Shown here: in pieces, positions 34,813 to 42,964 of the stretch | Numbering within the stretch: position 1 is the stretch's first letter | How the letters are laid out: each line of letters begins with the position of its first letter | NCBI RefSeq assembly: GCF_000961095.1 | Contig: NZ_CP011058.1 | Span: forward strand, 124,001-188,000 | Length of the DNA: 64,000 bases | Reading direction: 5' to 3' | DNA from: Paenibacillus beijingensis | Lineage (GTDB): Bacteria > Bacillota > Bacilli > Paenibacillales > Paenibacillaceae | Program-made: the position numbers and the translations under genes | The notes under the pieces: model-generated | What the model was told of the DNA's origin: nothing | The model's input: the letters and a program-made list of their open reading frames with translations, nothing else | Database searches by the model: none

Positions 34813-35166
34813 TTATACGACAGAATCAGCCGTAACTATTGGATGTGCCTGACGCTGACTAAGCGAAAGTCCATCCAGCAGCCAGCGAAGCTCGCGGGAG
34901 GTAATGGTTGCGGTACCCACGCTTTCGTTCGGCCACTGAAACGTGCCTCGTTCAAGTCTGCGGTAAAACAGCCAAAAACCGTTGTGCTCCCAGTGTAAAA
35001 TCTTGATCTTGTTACATTCGCGGTTGCAGAAAACAAACAAGCATGAAGAAAAGGGATTGAGTCCAAAGCCTTCCTGCACGATTGCGGCTAATCCGTCAAT
35101 AGACTTCCGCAGATCTGTTGATCCTGTGGCAAGATAGACATGCTGGACGCTGGATAATGTTAACAT
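34813..35166 (-). CDS. IS66 accessory protein TnpB
   Basis: 117 residues. VYLATGSTDLRKSIDGLAAI, LFVFCNRECNKIKILHWEHN and GFWLFYRRLERGTFQW are the standard IS66 Orf2 blocks. It overlaps tnpA by 7 bases and precedes tnpC, the usual coupled order. The protein is required for IS66 transposition but has no defined enzyme activity. Confidence 0.93.
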   Translation of the reverse strand: MLTLSSVQHVYLATGSTDLRKSIDGLAAIVQEGFGLNPFSSCLFVFCNRECNKIKILHWEHNGFWLFYRRLERGTFQWPNESVGTATITSRELRWLLDGLSLSQRQAHPIVTADSVV

Positions 35167-35492
35167 GGCTCTTCCAGTGACTGCACAACTTCTTTAAGCA
35201 ACCGTTGGTCAAAGCCAGGACGGATCTCAATTTGGACTGAACCGATACGAACGACAAGTGAAGATTCATGGGTAATAGATTGGATTGGATCGGAAACCTT
35301 TAGCGGAACCCAGCTAGGAGTGACAGGGCCATCAGCATCTGAATAAACTACTTTTAGTTTGCGGAGCCAGTACTTCAACTGCTCTTTGGTTACTTGTTGA
35401 GCATCGCACCAAGCTGCCATTGAAAGATTACTCGTTCGATAATCCTCGATACGAGATGACCAATCCTTGCGACGTTGTTCTTTTGTTGTCAT
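35160..35492 (-). CDS. IS66 accessory protein TnpA
   Basis: 110 residues. RRKDWSSRIEDYRTSNLSMA and WCDAQQVTKEQLKYWLRKLK form the helix-turn-helix typical of IS66 TnpA. It is the first gene of the element, near its right end. Confidence 0.9.
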   Translation of the reverse strand: MTTKEQRRKDWSSRIEDYRTSNLSMAAWCDAQQVTKEQLKYWLRKLKVVYSDADGPVTPSWVPLKVSDPIQSITHESSLVVRIGSVQIEIRPGFDQRLLKEVVQSLEEPC

Positions 35493-35748
35493 AAGGCAAC
35501 CTCCAATTTAATTGGGATGCCTTCATTGTCTCATGTATATTTGGGTTCTTGAAGGTGTGCTGGGTTTGACGCTTACAATTTTTTAATAAAAGAGAAATAA
35601 ATAGGGCCGATCGGGTTTGAGTATGGTGACTGGCGCCGTCAGCTCCCAATACGGCGGCTAGGCCGCTCCGAGGCAAAGACATTCCTGCCGTAAACAGGAC
35701 ATCCGCAGTTCTCCCAAATGCGTTATATAAACTCACATAAAAATGCTG

Positions 35749-35777
35749 TTGACAGCATTGAAACATTGGTTTATCAT
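35749..35777 (+). promoter_or_regulatory. sigma-A promoter of the riboswitch operon
   Basis: TTGACA (35749-35754), a 17-base spacer and TATCAT (35772-35777) match the sigma-A consensus closely. It sits about 50 bases before the aptamer and reads toward the phosphoribosyltransferase and Rieske genes. Confidence 0.8.
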
Positions 35778-35827
35778 ACTTTCAAGTCATTGAAGTTATG
35801 AAATATCACATTTGAATAGCGCAACAT

Positions 35828-35900
35828 CTCTTGTATAAGCTCATTAATACGGTTTGAGCGTTTCGACCAGGCAACCCTAAATTGCCCCAGGCTACAAGAG
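35828..35900 (+). ncRNA. purine-riboswitch-class aptamer with altered pocket
   Basis: P1 is perfect over 8 pairs (CTCTTGTA with TACAAGAG). Inside follow TATAA, P2 GCTCA/TGAGC with loop AATACGG, J2/3 GTTTCGACC, P3 GGCAA/TTGCC with loop CCCTAAA, and J3/1 ending GGCTA. This is the order and spacing of the guanine/adenine riboswitch. Changes: J2/3 is normally GTTTCTACC, so the ligand-contacting U51 is G; J3/1 carries extra bases before CTA; A73 is G. C74, which pairs with guanine-type ligands, is kept. Guanine-class variants specific for xanthine, guanine or 2'-deoxyguanosine are known; this one resembles them. Ligand not assigned. Confidence 0.85.
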
Positions 35901-35990
35901 GCCGTTGTACCGATTTCTTGTTCGAGGATGCATCTTTGCGTTCATACGGACAGGCTGTTTGTACTGCGCCTCTTGTTCCTGGGGCTTTTT
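35884..35990 (+). terminator. riboswitch expression platform: ON-type terminator
   Basis: GCCCCAGGCTACAAGAGGC (35884-35902) pairs almost perfectly with GCCTCTTGTTCCTGGGGC (35968-35985), followed by TTTTT (35986-35990). The left arm contains the 3' strand of aptamer P3, J3/1 and P1. Folding of the aptamer therefore blocks the terminator, so ligand should turn expression on, as in the pbuE adenine switch. A 65-base loop separates the arms. Confidence 0.8.
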
Positions 35991-36021
35991 GCGCTATCCC
36001 CAAACTACTCCCGAGGTGAGA

Positions 36022-36588
36022 ATGAAGATGAACAACACGTATGCCAAGCTGAATGAAGTGATTCGTTCGGCCAAGACAGTCCAAATCATGAAAGACAATG
36101 GCACTGTCTATCATTTTAAGCTGTATCCTTTTGGGGAACGCGGAACCTATATCGCCCCTGAGCTGATGACTGAAATTACCGAGAGCCTGACCCAAAGCAT
36201 TGAGGAACATTTTCCCGAATTCGATTATATCGCTTCGCCCGAGCCCGGAGGCCATACATGGGGCATGCTGGCCGCTTACAAGCTGCAGAGACCGATAAAC
36301 ATTTTACGACTGAGCACGGAATTATACGAGGACTTTCAGCTTTGCGTCAAACGGGAGACCGCTTATAACGAGAACTATATTTGTTTTGACGGCTTCAAGA
36401 AAAATGACCGTGTTTTGATCGTTGATGATGTGGTCAGTTCGGGAGCTACAATCCGTTCGATAGCGGTTCAAATGAAAGAGATGGGAATAGAGCTTGTCGG
36501 TGTACAGGCGATCCTCGCCAAGGGAGAGCATTACCGGCAGCTTGAGGAGGATTTCGGCATTCCGGTACGCGTTCTCAGCAAAGTATAA
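36022..36588 (+). CDS. phosphoribosyltransferase (APRT/OPRT-like)
   Basis: 188 residues. The PRPP-binding motif VLIVDDVVSSGATIRS is clear, and YIASPEPGGHTWGMLAAYKL corresponds to the nucleobase/diphosphate loop. I chose the ATG at 36022 behind GAGGTGAG; an in-frame region upstream is riboswitch. Type I PRTases of this shape salvage purines or make orotidylate. Control by a purine-class aptamer favours a purine base as substrate. It shares the operon with the Rieske oxygenase 150 bases downstream; a small CACCTC/GAGGTG hairpin (36630-36659) lies between. Confidence 0.85.
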   Translation: MKMNNTYAKLNEVIRSAKTVQIMKDNGTVYHFKLYPFGERGTYIAPELMTEITESLTQSIEEHFPEFDYIASPEPGGHTWGMLAAYKLQRPINILRLSTELYEDFQLCVKRETAYNENYICFDGFKKNDRVLIVDDVVSSGATIRSIAVQMKEMGIELVGVQAILAKGEHYRQLEEDFGIPVRVLSKV

Positions 36589-36738
36589 ACACTAGAATCT
36601 AAAGGTGGACAGCCATCACGCGCTGTCACACCTCGCGCGGGCAACTGCGTGAGGTGCTTGAAGAACATTTGAATGAGCGCATGGATGAAACGCCGACCCG
36701 GCACTTTCCATGCAAAAAACGAATAGGAGTGACCGTAA

Positions 36739-37785
36739 ATGAAAACCGAAAATACAACTGCAACACCTGAACTTCAATTGCCGCGCGACTGCACCTTTCT
36801 GCCGGAAGATTGGCACGTGCTGGCCCAATACTGGTATCCGATCGCGCAAGCAAGCGAAGTGGCCGACAAACCGGTTGGCGTCAAGCTGCTTGATGTCAAA
36901 CTTGTATGCTACCGCAGCAATGGAAAGGTCGTCGTTGCCCGCGACCTCTGCTTCCATCGCGGCGCACCCTTAAGCAAGGGCTGGGTGGAGAACGGAGAAA
37001 TCGTTTGTCCTTATCATGGCTTCCGCTATAACTGCGAAGGCGCCTGCACGGCTGTTCCGGCGCACCCGGATGCGAAGATTTCACCGAAGCTGAAACTGAT
37101 CGTCTATCCGGCCGTTGAACGGTACGGCCTCATCTGGACTTCCCTTGCAGCAACGGAAGAAAATATTCCGGCATTGCCCGGCTGGGATGACCCGGACTAT
37201 GTCAACGTACTGGTGCCAAGCTTCGACATTGCCGGTTCGGCAGGACGTCAAATGGAAGGATTTCTGGACGTATCGCACTTCGCTCATGTACACACGAAAT
37301 CATTTGCGGATCCGAACAACGCTTACGTTCCCCAGTATAAAGTGAAGCGCGAGGGCAACGAGCTCCTGGCCGAATACTGGAGCACCGTCAGCAATTATGC
37401 GGTCGGATCTGCGAACAAAGCACCGGAAGGCTTCCAGTGGCTCCGTGAATTCCGTGTGTTCCCGCCGTTTGCAGCGAGACTTACGGTACATTTTCCGGAT
37501 GACGGCAAGCTGATGATTTTGAACTGTGCGTCCCCGGTATCGGCCCGCTACACCCGGCTGTTCTGCCCGATTACGCGCAATTTCGATAAGCACGTGCCCG
37601 AAGAGGACACGATCAAGTTCAATTTGCAAATCTTCAGGGAAGACGCGGATATGGTCGAAGCGCAGACGCCGGAAGACCTTCCGCTTGATCTGCAGGCGGA
37701 AGCGCATATTCCGGCAGACCGCACCTCCATTGCGTATAGACAGCTCCTTACCGACCTGGGACTGGGCCGGTCGTATACATCCTAA
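36739..37785 (+). CDS. Rieske non-heme iron oxygenase, alpha-subunit type
   Basis: 348 residues. The N-terminal Rieske domain has C-x-H (CFHRGAPLSKGW) and C-x2-H (CPYHGFRY) with 17 residues between. The catalytic domain has DVSHFAHVH, giving the bridging Asp and two Fe-binding His (H-x4-H); a late Asp in FREDADMVEA is the likely third ligand. Length and layout match single-subunit oxygenases such as HpxD (hypoxanthine), demethylases and vanillate O-demethylase. A reductase partner is not adjacent. AGGAG precedes the ATG. Riboswitch control suggests a purine substrate; that is inference. Confidence 0.88.
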   Translation: MKTENTTATPELQLPRDCTFLPEDWHVLAQYWYPIAQASEVADKPVGVKLLDVKLVCYRSNGKVVVARDLCFHRGAPLSKGWVENGEIVCPYHGFRYNCEGACTAVPAHPDAKISPKLKLIVYPAVERYGLIWTSLAATEENIPALPGWDDPDYVNVLVPSFDIAGSAGRQMEGFLDVSHFAHVHTKSFADPNNAYVPQYKVKREGNELLAEYWSTVSNYAVGSANKAPEGFQWLREFRVFPPFAARLTVHFPDDGKLMILNCASPVSARYTRLFCPITRNFDKHVPEEDTIKFNLQIFREDADMVEAQTPEDLPLDLQAEAHIPADRTSIAYRQLLTDLGLGRSYTS

Positions 37786-37862
37786 CTGGAGCATGAGGAA
37801 ACCGGACAGTCGCATTCTTTATGTGCGGGAAGTGAATATGCAATAGTACGGATCAAATTCAG

Positions 37863-37888
37863 AACGGCCCCTCAAAAGAGGGGCCGTT
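37863..37888. terminator. bidirectional terminator hairpin
   Basis: AACGGCCCCTC pairs perfectly with GAGGGGCCGTT around AAAA. It lies between the convergent Rieske and PP2C genes. Confidence 0.75.
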
Positions 37889-37930
37889 GCCGTATTGCCG
37901 TAAATTTATAACGTTAAAATAAAAACGATC

Positions 37931-38791
37931 TTATTGGCCGAAATCGATATAAATGCCCGTTTTGTCGTCCGACACTTTGAAGCGGGGATACTTCCGGCAT
38001 TCGGGGTCCTGCCGCTCGGTTTCGAGCAGCCAGTGCGCGTAAGCGGACAGCCCGTCTTCCTCGATCCGGCGGCCAAGAAGCTCCATCTCGCTGCGAGGGG
38101 CATCGTCCTTTTCTCTCGGCAAAAAAAGACCGTCCGTTATCATGAGCAGCGACCGCAGCCGAATCCGGTTGATCCGGCCATATTCCAGCAGCTCGGCAAG
38201 CTCGGGTTCGCCGCTCAGCACGGAGTAGCCGTCGAGCGTATTCATGCCGTATTTGTTTTGCAAAATCGTCGGCTTGACCTTCTCCCACAGCTGCTCGCGC
38301 GATGTGATGCCTTGACTGGCGCCGTCCTGCCACGCTTTCATGGAGCGCTTGTCGATCGCTTCCACCTGATCGCGGGTCAGCACTCTGATGTTTCCGTCCG
38401 TATAAAAAGCGATGATCATGCAGTCGCCCGCCTGCACGTATTCGATATATTTGTCATGAATGCGAACGATGGCCAAACAGCTTGTCCACAGGGACGTTTT
38501 ATCGGTGAGGTCAATGCCCGCTTCGGCCATTTTGCGTCCGAGAAACTCGTTCGCTTCTACGGCCAGCTCCGCCAGCTCTTTTTGGGCTGCTTCGGCCGGT
38601 TCGAGCGACTCAAAATAATGCTTGATCCCATGCGATGCCAGATAGCCGCCCGTTTCGCCCCCGTCTCCGCGGTATGGACGCAGCGAGGTTGCTCCATCAA
38701 GTACCCCGTACATCCCGAGCCGCTCTTCGGCGACAAAGGCGTCCTCGTTCCACTCGCCCGTTCCCTGCAGCGATATCGTCTCCACTTTCAA
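37931..38791 (-). CDS. PP2C-like serine/threonine phosphatase
   Basis: 286 residues. PPM-family metal sites are visible: NEDAF at the N-terminus, GVLDGAT (usually DGMGG/DGHGG), YVQAGDCM (GDSR-like), LLMITDGLF and the final SDDKTGIYI (DDxT). TTG start at 38791 with GGAGG 8 bases upstream. It lies 34 bases after the second binding-protein gene of the ABC/two-component cluster and is probably in the same transcript. Substrate unknown. Confidence 0.85.
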   Translation of the reverse strand: MKVETISLQGTGEWNEDAFVAEERLGMYGVLDGATSLRPYRGDGGETGGYLASHGIKHYFESLEPAEAAQKELAELAVEANEFLGRKMAEAGIDLTDKTSLWTSCLAIVRIHDKYIEYVQAGDCMIIAFYTDGNIRVLTRDQVEAIDKRSMKAWQDGASQGITSREQLWEKVKPTILQNKYGMNTLDGYSVLSGEPELAELLEYGRINRIRLRSLLMITDGLFLPREKDDAPRSEMELLGRRIEEDGLSAYAHWLLETERQDPECRKYPRFKVSDDKTGIYIDFGQ

Positions 38792-38825
38792 TTAAGCTGC
38801 CTCCATTTCATTTTAATGTCGCTCT

Positions 38826-40001
38826 TTACCTCCGTCCGTCCAGCTCCATCCGGATAAAAACGTCGTTCATCTTCTGCCACTGCGATTGATCGTCCGGCGA
38901 AGGCATTTGGGAGACAAACAGCCGTACCGAGTCCAAAATCAACCGGCTTCTCTCGTCCGAGGCCGTCAGCGACTGGGTAATATCCGGGCGGGCGGGGATT
39001 AGACTCGAGTTCGTCCACACAAGCTTCTGGGCCTCGGCTCCCTGCATATACCCCGCGAAGCTGCGCGCCGCTTCCTGTTTGGCCGGCTCGGAGGAAAACA
39101 GCATCAATGCGTGGACGTCGGGAATGACGCCCGTTTGTTCCACCTGCGGAAACCGCTGCATATGATAAGCGAATTTCCCGCCGATATATTTCTCGATCAT
39201 ACCCAATTTCTCCGATGATGCGATCAGCACCTGCGCCTTGCCGTTAATAAAATCGCTGACCGCTTTTTCGTGCTGAAGCGGCTCCATCATTCCGGCTTCC
39301 TGCGTCCATCTTGTCCACAGTTCCGCGAACATCCCGTTTGTGCCAGGCGACTCCGCGGAAGCGGACATGTTGACCGCATACCAGGGAATGTCGGCGTCAA
39401 CGGCAATTGCCGCGCCCCCTTTGCCGTACTTTTTTTCCGTCATCTGGCTTTCATGCGTACTTGCATCCGTAAGCTCATGCCAATCCTGGAAATCGGCTGC
39501 GCCGATTCCGGCATAGGTGCGTACTTCTTCCCGGTAATAGATCATCGGAAGCGCACCCCCAACCGGAGCCGCCCATATTTGCCCGCTGAAGCCGAAGGCG
39601 TCCCTGAATGTCCGCTCCAGCAGCGATATCTGTGAGTGGTCCGCCCTTCCGTTTTCGACGGCGATCGCTTGCCCGCTCTGAGCCAGCTGGGAGATGCCGA
39701 ACCGGCTGTCGACTTCGGCAATCTCGGGGGCATCGCCGGCCGATATGGACGCGAGCAGCTCCACCAGCAATTGTTCGTAGGAAGAAAATTTGCGGATGTT
39801 TACTTCCACGTCCGGATGATCTTTGTTGTATGCATCGGCGTACTCCTGCCAGCCGCCGCTGTATACCCACAGCGTAATGGCAGCGGGATTGAGCGGCTCT
39901 GACGCACGGTCATCACCGTTGTTATTCTGCGTCAAGACGATGCCCGTCGCTCCCGCGCCGAGCAGCGTCAGCACGATGCCAAACCGTATGATCCGCTTCA
40001 T
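38826..40001 (-). CDS. extracellular solute-binding protein (second receptor of the cluster)
   Basis: 391 residues. A signal-anchor helix (IIRFGIVLTLLGAGATGIVL) without a lipobox Cys precedes a family-1 type binding protein (LWVYSGGWQEYADAYNKDHP and DAPEIAEVDSRFGISQLAQS). GGAGG supports the ATG at 40001. It lies after the permease gene. Since the cluster already has a lipoprotein receptor at its front, this one may feed the histidine kinase as a sensor rather than the importer. Inference only. Confidence 0.82.
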   Translation of the reverse strand: MKRIIRFGIVLTLLGAGATGIVLTQNNNGDDRASEPLNPAAITLWVYSGGWQEYADAYNKDHPDVEVNIRKFSSYEQLLVELLASISAGDAPEIAEVDSRFGISQLAQSGQAIAVENGRADHSQISLLERTFRDAFGFSGQIWAAPVGGALPMIYYREEVRTYAGIGAADFQDWHELTDASTHESQMTEKKYGKGGAAIAVDADIPWYAVNMSASAESPGTNGMFAELWTRWTQEAGMMEPLQHEKAVSDFINGKAQVLIASSEKLGMIEKYIGGKFAYHMQRFPQVEQTGVIPDVHALMLFSSEPAKQEAARSFAGYMQGAEAQKLVWTNSSLIPARPDITQSLTASDERSRLILDSVRLFVSQMPSPDDQSQWQKMNDVFIRMELDGRR

Positions 40002-40097
40002 GATCGTATCCTCCAAACATCCCTTTAAACGGCGCGTCTTCTCAACGTTACGCTTCCTATCATAACCGAAGACGTCCGCAATGGAGAAGGCCGCTTT

Positions 40098-41792
40098 CTA
40101 AAGCTGCAGTCCTTTTCCGCCCAATTTGTTGGCGATCAAGAGGGACACAAGCGTCGAAAGCGTCAGTATGGAAGCGAGTGCCGCAGCCGTCCCGTAGCTG
40201 GACGTAAACACTTCACTGTAAATCGTAACCGAAATGGTTGCCGTCGCACCGACATAGAGTACAAGCGTGGAGCTCAGCTCATTGATCGACGTAATCCAGC
40301 TCAGTATGCCGCCGGACAATACGCCCGGAGCCATCAATCTGCCGGTTGTCTTGAAAAAGGTTTTCATCGGCGGAACGCCGAGACTGATCGAAGCTTCCTC
40401 CACGCTTTTATCTAGCTGATACAATATCGCCGTACTCGAACGGATCGTATAAGGAAGCTTGCGGACGACGTACGCGACGACAAGAATAATCCAAGTTCCG
40501 GTCAGGACAAGCGGCGGCTTGTTGAACGCGATAATGAGGCTGATCCCGAGCACGGTGCCCGGCATGACATAAGGAACCATGAGCAACCCGTCAAGCAGCG
40601 CGCTCAGCTTCGATTTGCGGCGAACCAATACGTACGAGACGAGCATGCCCATTACAATCATAATGACGATGGAGACAAGCGATAAGCCGTACGTGTTCAT
40701 GATCGCCTTCGGTACGCGGTACAGCACTTCCCTGTAGCTATCCAGGCTGAAACCGGAATGAAATACCGGCCCCTTCGTCTTCAGGAATGACGTGACGAAA
40801 ACGGTGATCTGCGGAATGACGGATACGAAGGCGACAACCAGCACCGCACAGGTTACAACAATGCGCGGCAGCGCCTTAAGCTGCTGCTCCTTCGGCGTGC
40901 GCATCCCGCTCATCGTGTACGTTTTGCGGGATACGAGATATCTCTGTCCGAACAAAATGAGCGTTGAACAGGTGATGAGAATGACGCTGAGCGTGCTGGC
41001 CATGGCCGGATTGCCGCCCGTTTCGCTGATGAACTGCTCGTAAGCGAGAATCGGCAGCGTCTTGAAGCCTTGTCCGAGCAGCATCGGCGTGCCGAAATCG
41101 GCGAACGATGTCATGAACACCATCAGTGCCCCGGCCGAAAGCGTCGGAAAAATAAGCGGCAGCGTGATGGTCAGGAACCGGTGGAATGAAGAGCGCCCCA
41201 AGCTTTCGGCCGCTTCTTCAAGCGATGTATCGATCGTTCTCAGCGCCCCGGAAACATATAGGAAAATATGCGGGTACAGCTGAAGCGTGAAGACGAACAC
41301 AATACCCTTCCAGCCGTAAACGGATTGGAACGGGATGCCGAATTCATGCAGAAAACGGGTGATGAATCCGTTGTTCCCAAGCATCAAGATCCAGGAGTAA
41401 GCCCCGATGAACGGCGGCGACAGGAGCGACATAATAACGAGAATACGAATCGCGCCTTTGAACGGGATGTTGTAACGGGTAACCGCGTATGCGAGCGGGA
41501 CGCCGATCAAAACCGAAAACACCGTCGTCAATGCCGATATTTTAACGCTGTTCCACAGTGCCATATAATAATATTTCAGCTTGAAAAAATGGGCGTAGTT
41601 GGCCAGCGTCAGCTTGCCCTCCGCGTTGAAGAAGCTGTTGAAAAGCAGCGAGAACAACGGATAGACGACGAAAGCGATCCAGAACAAAAAGGAGATCAGC
41701 GTCACCCATGACCAAAAATCACGCTTGCCCCTTCCAAGTCCAAGAAAGGAAAGCCTGCTGGGCCGCCGGGCTTCAACGGCTGGATTTTGCAC
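40098..41792 (-). CDS. Fbp/Afu-type ABC permease, two fused halves
   Basis: 564 residues with about 12 membrane segments. Two coupling loops are visible: EEAAESLGRSSFHRFLTITL in the first half and EEASISLGVPPMKTFFKTTG in the second, the pattern of FbpB/AfuB fused permeases. I chose the GTG at 41792, with GAGGAGG upstream; it overlaps the ATPase gene by 20 bases. Confidence 0.9.
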   Translation of the reverse strand: MQNPAVEARRPSRLSFLGLGRGKRDFWSWVTLISFLFWIAFVVYPLFSLLFNSFFNAEGKLTLANYAHFFKLKYYYMALWNSVKISALTTVFSVLIGVPLAYAVTRYNIPFKGAIRILVIMSLLSPPFIGAYSWILMLGNNGFITRFLHEFGIPFQSVYGWKGIVFVFTLQLYPHIFLYVSGALRTIDTSLEEAAESLGRSSFHRFLTITLPLIFPTLSAGALMVFMTSFADFGTPMLLGQGFKTLPILAYEQFISETGGNPAMASTLSVILITCSTLILFGQRYLVSRKTYTMSGMRTPKEQQLKALPRIVVTCAVLVVAFVSVIPQITVFVTSFLKTKGPVFHSGFSLDSYREVLYRVPKAIMNTYGLSLVSIVIMIVMGMLVSYVLVRRKSKLSALLDGLLMVPYVMPGTVLGISLIIAFNKPPLVLTGTWIILVVAYVVRKLPYTIRSSTAILYQLDKSVEEASISLGVPPMKTFFKTTGRLMAPGVLSGGILSWITSINELSSTLVLYVGATATISVTIYSEVFTSSYGTAAALASILTLSTLVSLLIANKLGGKGLQL

Positions 41793-42879
41793 GGTAGAGC
41801 ACCTCCTCGCCGCTGCCGTCAAACAGCGTCGCCTTCTCCAGCCGCAAGTCGATATAGATCATCTGGCCGCTGTGCTTTGCCTGGTCCGGCTCCAGTGCAT
41901 GCTCCTGCACTTGAATCGTCGTGTCGGCGGAAAGACGGACATCATATACCGTTTTCTCACCGAGATAAGTAACCGTCTCCACCGTTCCGGTCAGAGAAGG
42001 CCCTGCCGGGCGGTCTGTCGACAGCTTGATCCATTCCGGGCGCAGCGAGAGCACGCCTTCACCGCTGTAGGCTCTTGCAAGCGGCAGCGTTACCTCCGTA
42101 CCTAGCACCCCGACCCGCGCTTCGCCCGCCTCATTGCCGGACATCTGCACCGAGACCGTAATGAAATTGGACGTTCCGATAAAATTGGCGACAAACCGGT
42201 TTTGCGGGTAGGCGTAAATTTCCGCGGGCGTTGCAATCTGCTGGATTCTGCCCTCGTTTAATACGGCAATCCGGTCGGAAACGGCAAGCGCCTCTTCCTG
42301 ATCGTGCGTCACATAGACGGTCGTAATGTTAAGCTCCTTCTGCACGCGGCGGATATCCGAACGCATCTTGACACGCAGCTTGGCATCGAGGTTGGAGAGC
42401 GGCTCATCCATCAGCAGCAGTCCCGGACGGATGACGATCGCCCGCGCAAGCGCGATCCGCTGCTGCTGGCCGCCGCTCATATTGGACGGGACGCGGTCTT
42501 TCAAGTGGCTAAGCTCCACCATTTCCAGCGCTTCAAGCGCACGGGCCCTCATCTCGTCCTTCGGCACTTTGCGCGCTTTCAAGCCGTAGCACACATTTTC
42601 AAATACGGTCATATGCGGAAAAATCGCGTAATTTTGAAATACCATTCCAATGTTGCGCTCGTGGGTAGGCACATCGTTGATGATGTCGGAACCGAAATAA
42701 AGATTGCCTTCCTCCTGGCGGTAAAACCCGGCAATGGTGCGCAGCAGCGTCGTTTTTCCGCAGCCGCTCGGCCCGAGCAGCGTAAAAAATTCCCCTTCTT
42801 CGATCTTGAAATGCGCATCGTCTACCGCTCTGGCATTTCCGAAATATTTGTTCACATGATCAAAAACGATTGCAGACAT
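41773..42879 (-). CDS. Fbp/Afu/Pot-type ABC transporter ATPase
   Basis: 368 residues. Walker A GPSGCGKTT, signature NMSGGQQQR, Walker B LLLMDEPLSNLD and switch YVTHDQEEA are followed by an OB-type TOBE domain (GVLSLRPEWIKL and VTYLGEKTVYDV). GGAGG precedes the ATG at 42879. It follows the receptor gene across a gap containing a stem-loop and overlaps the permease gene. Confidence 0.93.
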   Translation of the reverse strand: MSAIVFDHVNKYFGNARAVDDAHFKIEEGEFFTLLGPSGCGKTTLLRTIAGFYRQEEGNLYFGSDIINDVPTHERNIGMVFQNYAIFPHMTVFENVCYGLKARKVPKDEMRARALEALEMVELSHLKDRVPSNMSGGQQQRIALARAIVIRPGLLLMDEPLSNLDAKLRVKMRSDIRRVQKELNITTVYVTHDQEEALAVSDRIAVLNEGRIQQIATPAEIYAYPQNRFVANFIGTSNFITVSVQMSGNEAGEARVGVLGTEVTLPLARAYSGEGVLSLRPEWIKLSTDRPAGPSLTGTVETVTYLGEKTVYDVRLSADTTIQVQEHALEPDQAKHSGQMIYIDLRLEKATLFDGSGEEVLYRAKSSR

Positions 42880-42914
42880 GAACCATCCCTCCGGTCGAAA
42901 TCCATAAATGACGC

Positions 42915-42941
42915 TGCCCTGCTCAGGTGAAGAACAGGGCA
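42915..42941 (-). other. intercistronic stem-loop after the receptor gene
   Basis: TGCCCTG pairs perfectly with CAGGGCA around a 13-base loop, between receptor stop and ATPase start. No T-run follows. Such loops often protect the upstream mRNA, so that the receptor is made in excess. Confidence 0.5.
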
Positions 42942-42964
42942 AGTCTTCGTTCGTTTGTCCTCTC

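Larger units (their letters stand above)
33167..35577 (-). mobile_element. IS66-family insertion sequence
   Basis: All three IS66 genes (tnpA, tnpB, tnpC) are present in order on the minus strand. At the upstream end, outside tnpA, minus-strand sequence begins TGTAAGCGTCAAACCCAGC (35559-35577), fitting the GTAA-type ends of the family. I could not find a matching left inverted repeat between 32990 and 33166, so the left boundary is only the tnpC stop. The element is apparently intact in coding capacity. Confidence 0.8.

Noticed and set aside
35905..36021. Coding extension of the phosphoribosyltransferase
   Set aside because: This stretch is the riboswitch expression platform; a good ribosome site supports the ATG at 36022.
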